Shown: positions 5,037 to 8,508 of the stretch, piece after piece
Layout: each line of letters opens with the position of its first letter
How positions within the stretch are numbered: position 1 is the first letter of the stretch
NCBI GenBank assembly: GCA_002167265.1
Contig: NHDJ01000086.1
Location: 1-8,508, forward strand
Direction of reading: 5' to 3'
Length of the DNA: 8,508 nucleotides
From: Verrucomicrobia bacterium TMED56
GTDB taxonomy: Bacteria > Verrucomicrobiota > Verrucomicrobiia > Opitutales > Seribacteraceae
Program-made: the position numbers and the translations under genes
The notes under the pieces: model-generated
What the model saw: the letters and a program-made list of their open reading frames with translations, nothing else
What the model was told of the DNA's origin: nothing
Databases searched by the model: none

Positions 5037-5748
5037 ACGTCTGACACTACATAGAGGGGTATCAAACCCTGTCTCATTCACGTTTAAGAACGAAGATCAG
5101 AAGGCACAGAATATCTCAGCTAAGACCTACGAGTTCAACATGATTGATTCTGAGAGCAAAAAAGCGGTGATTACAAAGACATTGACCATACTTGATGACG
5201 GTTCTACTGTCAGCACTACAGGTGACGCTAGTTGCACGATCACAGAGGGCGATCTTTTACCATTGGATGCAAAGTTCTATAATTTTGCAGTGCGAGAGGT
5301 TAACTCGGACGGAAGCAGAGAGGTAACCTACGCCGACACAGGTTATGCGGCCGCTGGCACAGTTGAAATTCTAGATGGAGCCTATCCTGAATTCGTAGCA
5401 AGTACAAACGTATCAACTTTCTCAAGTGGGGGACCACTTGCATATGTGTCTGGATCTATAGATGCACGTCCAGGTATCAACAACAATAAGGCATTACACA
5501 CCATTGCTGTGTACACAAAAAACTTTACAGGAGCATTGAGAGTGCAGGGCACAATGAGTGCTTCTCCCAGTGAAACAGATTACTTTGATATTACCATGGA
5601 AGATGCAGGATCCCCTGCCAACTCATTCACAAGCTCAACCACAGTTAGCAATTTTAACTTCACGGGTGTTTACCACAGTGTGAGATTTGCTTGGGGTAAT
5701 AGCTCTAGTAACACTGGGGTGATTGACAAAATCCTATATAGACAGTAA
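5026..5748 (+). CDS. Probable virion structural (tail/fibre or baseplate-type) protein
   Basis: A likely structural protein of 240 aa (266 aa if started at ATG 4948). The N-terminal domain, beginning YDRRLTLHRGVSNPVSFTFKN (two adjoining pieces), continues with paired strands such as AKTYEFNMID and TLTILDDGSTV. This resembles beta-sandwich N-terminal domains of phage baseplate or fibre proteins. The second half is rich in Ser, Thr, Gly and Asn (FSSGGPLAYVSGS; SFTSSTTVSNFNFTGVYHSV), typical of extracellular beta-structured virion parts, and ends VIDKILYRQ. There are no enzymatic motifs or signal peptide, as expected for a protein assembled in the cytoplasm. An exact late promoter upstream fits virion expression. 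I chose GTG 5026 because of its strong Shine-Dalgarno; the longer form's first 26 residues have no ribosome-binding site and do not fit the domain. The specific part (fibre, baseplate, decoration) is not determined. Confidence 0.7.
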   Translation: MYDRRLTLHRGVSNPVSFTFKNEDQKAQNISAKTYEFNMIDSESKKAVITKTLTILDDGSTVSTTGDASCTITEGDLLPLDAKFYNFAVREVNSDGSREVTYADTGYAAAGTVEILDGAYPEFVASTNVSTFSSGGPLAYVSGSIDARPGINNNKALHTIAVYTKNFTGALRVQGTMSASPSETDYFDITMEDAGSPANSFTSSTTVSNFNFTGVYHSVRFAWGNSSSNTGVIDKILYRQ

Positions 5749-5751
5749 AAT
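5723..5751 (+). promoter_or_regulatory. Strong sigma70-type promoter for the primase-helicase block
   Basis: A perfect -35 TTGACA (5723-5728) is followed after exactly 17 bases by TAAAAT (5746-5751), a 5/6 match to the -10 consensus. Transcription would start near 5757-5759, only a few bases before the primase ATG at 5762. It overlaps the last codons of the late structural gene and would let host RNA polymerase express gp61, the small coiled-coil gene and gp41 early, independently of the late promoter. The call is based on consensus match and position only. Confidence 0.65.
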
Positions 5752-5761
5752 AGTATAGATT

Positions 5762-6775
5762 ATGAATCTTATACAGAATACAATTCTGACTAGTCTTCCT
5801 GCGAACAGAAAGAAAACACCAAGCGGTTGGATCAGTTTCAATGCACCTTGTTGCGTGTACAACGGGGAGACTGCTGACAAAAAGAAACGTGGGGGACTAA
5901 TGACCAGTGCAGACGGAACTGTGAGTTACCATTGTTTCAACTGTGGATTCAAAGCCAGTTATGTCATTGGCAGGAAACTGACCTTCAAGATGAGGCAGTT
6001 CATGGGCTACATAGGTATACCAGACGACACCATTAAAAAACTTGCCATAGAAGCCTTGCGAGAAGAAGAGAGTGATATCAAATATGAAAAGAAAAAGTTT
6101 ATAACATTCAACAGAAAGAATTTGCCAAACAATACCAAGCCGTTGGCCACGTGGTTGGAAAAATATACGACCGGAACATTATCAGACACAGAACAGAAAA
6201 GTATAGACAACATGTTGACCTATCTATCTAGCAGAGGCATTGGACCTGATTGGTATGACTTTATGTACTCGTCTAGTAAAGTGTGGGACGTGCATCAACG
6301 ATTGCTGATACCTTTCTATTGGAAGGGAGACGTAGTGGGATTCACAGGCAGGATGTTTGAAGAATCCGAAGGAGTGAAATATTACACAGACGTATGGCCG
6401 GGATACGTTTTCAACATGGACGCACAAGACTGGACAAGGAAATTCGTGTTGGTAACAGAAGGACCATTCGATGCAATTACCGTTTCTGGTGTCAGCATAC
6501 TCGGATCAGAGATAAATGATACACAAAGAGAGCTGATAGATGGACTGGGAAGGCAAGTAATAGTGGTACCAGACAGAGATGCTCCTGGAGAGAAGCTGAT
6601 AAATCAAGCAACAGAATTTGGATGGAGCGTTGCATTTCCACAATGGGAAGACGGAGTTGACGATGTGGCGGATGCTGTGTTAAAATATGGAAGACTGTTT
6701 ACTATACAATCAATATTGAAAACAACAGAATCAAGTAAACTGAAAATAGATTTGAAGAGAAAAATGTATGGATAA
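5762..6775 (+). CDS. 61: gp61-type DNA primase
   Basis: DnaG-family primase of 337 aa, close to T4 gp61 (342 aa), which makes the RNA primers for lagging-strand synthesis in complex with gp41 helicase. An N-terminal zinc-binding domain is visible: Cys30/Cys31 followed by the knuckle YHCFNCGF with Cys58 and Cys61. The TOPRIM catalytic core has its acidic residues intact: Glu233 in LVTEGPFDAI and Asp271/Asp273 in VVPDRDAPG. Between them lie segments with IPFYWKGDVVGFTGRMF (about 183-199), typical of the RNA polymerase domain of DnaG-type primases. The ATG at 5762 is right because the zinc domain begins within 30 residues. There is no Shine-Dalgarno, and the predicted promoter would give an almost leaderless mRNA. 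The 3' end overlaps the small coiled-coil gene by 8 bases. All key residues are present, so it should be functional. Confidence 0.93.
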   Translation: MNLIQNTILTSLPANRKKTPSGWISFNAPCCVYNGETADKKKRGGLMTSADGTVSYHCFNCGFKASYVIGRKLTFKMRQFMGYIGIPDDTIKKLAIEALREEESDIKYEKKKFITFNRKNLPNNTKPLATWLEKYTTGTLSDTEQKSIDNMLTYLSSRGIGPDWYDFMYSSSKVWDVHQRLLIPFYWKGDVVGFTGRMFEESEGVKYYTDVWPGYVFNMDAQDWTRKFVLVTEGPFDAITVSGVSILGSEINDTQRELIDGLGRQVIVVPDRDAPGEKLINQATEFGWSVAFPQWEDGVDDVADAVLKYGRLFTIQSILKTTESSKLKIDLKRKMYG

Positions 6776-6926
6776 GGAAATAATAGAGTTAAAAAAAGAA
6801 GTAAAAGGTTTGAAAAAAACTATTGTTGAGTTGGACAAGAAATTATCCAAACACATAGTTTTTATAGAGCAAGTATATGGACCTTTACAAAAGTCTATAG
6901 ACAAATTTAAGAGGTTTTTTAAATAA
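6768..6926 (+). CDS. Small coiled-coil protein between primase and helicase, 52 aa
   Basis: Small, Lys-rich protein beginning MDKEIIELKKEVKGLKK. Hydrophobic residues recur at heptad-like spacing (Ile5, Leu8, Val12, Leu15, Ile19, Leu22, Leu26), predicting a coiled coil over about residues 3-30, followed by an aromatic/basic tail (YGPLQKSIDKFKRFFK, residues 37-52). It overlaps the primase end by 8 bases and shares one base with the helicase start in a TAATG junction, so it is translationally locked between the two primosome genes. Despite its size, this arrangement makes it very likely a real gene. Plausible roles are a helper of gp61-gp41 assembly or a small regulator, but no family is recognised. 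T4 also has small ORFs between genes 61 and 41; I see no clear relation to any of them. Confidence 0.72.
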   Translation: MDKEIIELKKEVKGLKKTIVELDKKLSKHIVFIEQVYGPLQKSIDKFKRFFK

Positions 6927-8398
6927 TGGCTGATTATAAAGAACAACACTCACAGGCTAAGAACTATTCATTTGATGTACAGAAATTGTACATTGAGATG
7001 TTATTAGCAGACGCTGAATCATTTGCTAGAGCACAAAATATTTTTAAGCCTGAATCTTTTGATCGTAAACTACAACCTATTGCAAAATTTGTTAAGGACT
7101 ACATGGACGAGTACAAGGTCATGCCAGAAGTCGAGATCGTAAATGCAGAACATGATATAAAATTAAAAACAGCAAAGGATTTAGATCCAGCACACTTCAA
7201 CTGGCTGTTGGACGAGTTTGAAACATTCTCTAGACACAAGGCACTAGAACATGCGATACTTTCGTCCGCGGACTTATTAGAGAAGGGAGATTATGCTCCC
7301 GTTGAAGACATGGTCAAGGAGGCAGTCAATGTTGGACTGACAAGAGATCTCGGTACAGACTATTTTTTAGATCCAAAGGGAAGATTAGAAGCACTTAAAA
7401 ATAACAATGGCCAAATCAGCACTGGATGGCAGAATCTCGACAAGAAACTATTTGGTGGGTTCAACAGAGGAGAACTGAACATCTTTGCAGGTGGTTCGGG
7501 TGCAGGTAAGAGTTTGTTCTTGCAGAATCTTGCAGTGAACTGGGCACAGGCCGGCCTGAACGTTTGCTACATATCCTTTGAGTTGAGTGAACAACTTACA
7601 GCCATGAGGCTGGATGCAATGATGACTAACATTCCAACTAAGAAGGTATTCCCTGAAATTGATAATGTTGAGATGAAGGTTAAGATGCTGGCGAAGAAGT
7701 CAGGTAACTTACAGATCAAATACTTGCCAAGTGGTAGTAATGTGTTGGACGTAAGGACATATCTTAAAGAATTAGAACTTAAGAACAAGAAAAAAATAGA
7801 CTGTATACTGATCGATTACTTGGATCTAATGATGCCTAAGAGCAAAAGGATAAGTCCTGCAGACTTGTTCATCAAAGACAAGTATGTGTCTGAGGAACTG
7901 AGAAACTTGGTTGTTGAGAAACAGTGTGTGTTGGCGACAGCATCACAGTTGAACAGGGCATCTGTTGAAGAGATAGAGTTTGATCACTCTCACATCTCAG
8001 GTGGACTATCCAAGATACAGACAGCAGATAACGTAATAGGTATATTCACATCAAGAGCAATGAAAGAACGTGGCAGATATCAAATACAATTTATGAAAAC
8101 CAGATCAAGTTCTGGTGTTGGACAAAAAGTGGATCTTGAGTTTGATGTAGACAGTTTGAGAATAAGAGATTTAGCCGATGACCCAGAATACAAACAGTTT
8201 GACAAACAACGAAGTACAATATATGATTCACTAAAGCAAACATCTAAAGTATCGCCATCAGGGGGTACACCAAAAGATGCAAGACCAGATGTTCCAGATC
8301 CTCGTAAAGGCGACACTATTGGTAAAGTCAAAGCCACTGTTGAGGGCGGCAAACTGAGACAACTTCTAAACGAACTTCATTCAGACGAAGAACAATAA
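6926..8398 (+). CDS. 41: gp41-type replicative DNA helicase (DnaB family)
   Basis: The hexameric 5'-3' helicase of the phage replisome, 490 aa (T4 gp41: 475 aa), which unwinds the fork and works with gp61 primase. The N-terminal helical domain spans about residues 1-150 and the RecA-like DnaB C-terminal domain follows from about 155. Visible motifs are Walker A GGSGAGKS (189-196), the segment CYISFELSEQLTAMRLDAMM (214-233) with the conserved Glu after the second strand, Walker B CILIDYLDL with Asp297, and the SQLNRASVEE motif (about 345). The last 60 residues are charged, rich in Pro/Gly and likely flexible, a possible contact for primase or the loader. The start is fixed by the TAATG overlap with the previous ORF and AAGAGG at 6909-6914, eleven bases upstream. 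All catalytic motifs look intact. A gp59-type loader and the gp43 polymerase are not in this window. Confidence 0.94.
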   Translation: MADYKEQHSQAKNYSFDVQKLYIEMLLADAESFARAQNIFKPESFDRKLQPIAKFVKDYMDEYKVMPEVEIVNAEHDIKLKTAKDLDPAHFNWLLDEFETFSRHKALEHAILSSADLLEKGDYAPVEDMVKEAVNVGLTRDLGTDYFLDPKGRLEALKNNNGQISTGWQNLDKKLFGGFNRGELNIFAGGSGAGKSLFLQNLAVNWAQAGLNVCYISFELSEQLTAMRLDAMMTNIPTKKVFPEIDNVEMKVKMLAKKSGNLQIKYLPSGSNVLDVRTYLKELELKNKKKIDCILIDYLDLMMPKSKRISPADLFIKDKYVSEELRNLVVEKQCVLATASQLNRASVEEIEFDHSHISGGLSKIQTADNVIGIFTSRAMKERGRYQIQFMKTRSSSGVGQKVDLEFDVDSLRIRDLADDPEYKQFDKQRSTIYDSLKQTSKVSPSGGTPKDARPDVPDPRKGDTIGKVKATVEGGKLRQLLNELHSDEEQ

Positions 8399-8417
8399 CC
8401 AAAAAGTATAACCAAAA
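8395..8417 (+). repeat. Short tandem direct repeat ATAACCAAAA
   Basis: ATAACCAAAA occurs at 8395-8404, overlapping the gp41 stop, and again at 8408-8417, a 13-base period. No stem-loop with a U-tract follows, so it is not a terminator. It may be a small binding site or AT-rich filler. Confidence 0.4.
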
Positions 8418-8428
8418 TAATATACGCA

Positions 8429-8436
8429 GATAAATA
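8429..8436 (+). promoter_or_regulatory. Late-promoter-like box GATAAATA
   Basis: A 7/8 match to TATAAATA with only the first base changed. Late boxes of the form NATAAATA are accepted in marine T4-like phages, as I recall. It lies in the gap after gp41, pointing at the ORF that begins at 8486 (or a short one at 8455). A start near 8442 would give a leader of roughly 45 bases before the ATG at 8486. It is less certain than the exact box at 4924. Confidence 0.5.
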
Positions 8437-8438
8437 TT

Positions 8439-8474
8439 CCTGTCCAGAGCTTTAATGCGAGAGGCGATAACAGG
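8439..8474 (+). repeat. Weak inverted repeat CCTGT/ACAGG in the putative leader
   Basis: CCTGT (8439-8443) and ACAGG (8470-8474) can pair across a 26-base loop in the leader of the next gene. The stem is only five base pairs, so structure is possible but weakly supported. The loop contains an ATG (8455) opening a 13-codon ORF that stops at 8494-8496. Confidence 0.25.
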
Positions 8475-8485
8475 CAAACATAGGC

Positions 8486-8508
8486 ATGAAAAATAAAGAA
8501 CTAAACGA
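8486..8508 (+). CDS. Possible start of the next gene (truncated by window end)
   Basis: An ATG at 8486 opens a frame (MKNKELN) that runs off the window. It sits about 50 bases downstream of a late-promoter-like box. An AGG lies just before it (AGGCATG), too close to be a normal Shine-Dalgarno. Nothing can be said about the product, and the true start may lie beyond the window. Confidence 0.3.

Noticed and set aside
6007..6949. Leftward frames inside primase (6007-6213, 6224-6427) and across the coiled-coil gene (6731-6949)
   Set aside because: They are reverse-strand shadows; the last is antisense to a small ORF with tight TAATG coupling, which is the better reading.
7155..7163. TATAAAAT-like sequence as a late promoter
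   Set aside because: It lies inside the gp41 coding region, does not match TATAAATA exactly, and no gene starts downstream.
7567..8352. Leftward frames inside gp41 (7567-7788 and 8080-8352)
   Set aside because: They are antisense to the helicase Walker B region and tail, with no independent support.
8372..8395. CTTC/GAAG hairpin at the end of gp41 as a terminator
   Set aside because: The stem is only four base pairs, lies in coding sequence, and has no U-tract.
8399..8508. tRNA or other structured RNA gene after gp41
   Set aside because: No acceptor, D, anticodon and T-arm pattern or TTC-G-like T-loop could be placed; only a five-base-pair stem is visible.
1..8508. CRISPR array, insertion sequence, integrase or toxin-antitoxin pair
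   Set aside because: No spaced repeats, terminal inverted repeats, transposase or recombinase motifs, or recognisable toxin families were seen on either strand.

Overview
The window looks like part of the replication/recombination core of a T4-like myovirus, most like the marine branch that infects cyanobacteria, SAR11 or similar hosts. The evidence is a UvsW-type helicase, a likely gp62-type clamp-loader subunit, a gp61-type primase, a gp41-type replicative helicase, an exact T4-type late promoter (TATAAATA), AT-rich DNA, and very tight packing with genes overlapping by 1 to 20 bases. Lineage is inferred from gene content and protein motifs; no search was run.

Layout. 14-4544 is a rightward, nearly gap-free block: an unknown 102-aa protein, UvsW, two unknown proteins, the likely gp62 subunit, a protein with an N-terminal zinc-finger-like motif, a 77-aa unknown protein that starts at TTG, a 196-aa protein that looks like a shrunken palm of bacterial DNA polymerase III alpha (DnaE), and a small basic ORF. 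At 4541-4915 a single leftward gene faces this block tail to tail. A 32-base divergent gap follows, carrying the late promoter, and then a virion-structural-type gene (about 5026-5748). A strong sigma70-type promoter overlaps the end of that gene and starts a second replication block: primase gp61, a 52-aa coiled-coil protein, and helicase gp41. After gp41, 8399-8508 holds a second late-promoter-like box and the first codons of a further ORF.

How it fits together. gp41 and gp61 would form the phage primosome, gp62 would help load the sliding clamp, and UvsW would act on forks, recombination intermediates and R-loops. The structural gene is an island of late expression between two replication blocks, and each transition has a recognisable promoter. 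The most notable item is the mini-DnaE (3815-4405). A T4-like phage normally copies its DNA with a family B polymerase, yet this small protein keeps equivalents of the three catalytic aspartates of a family C polymerase while lacking most of the rest of the enzyme.
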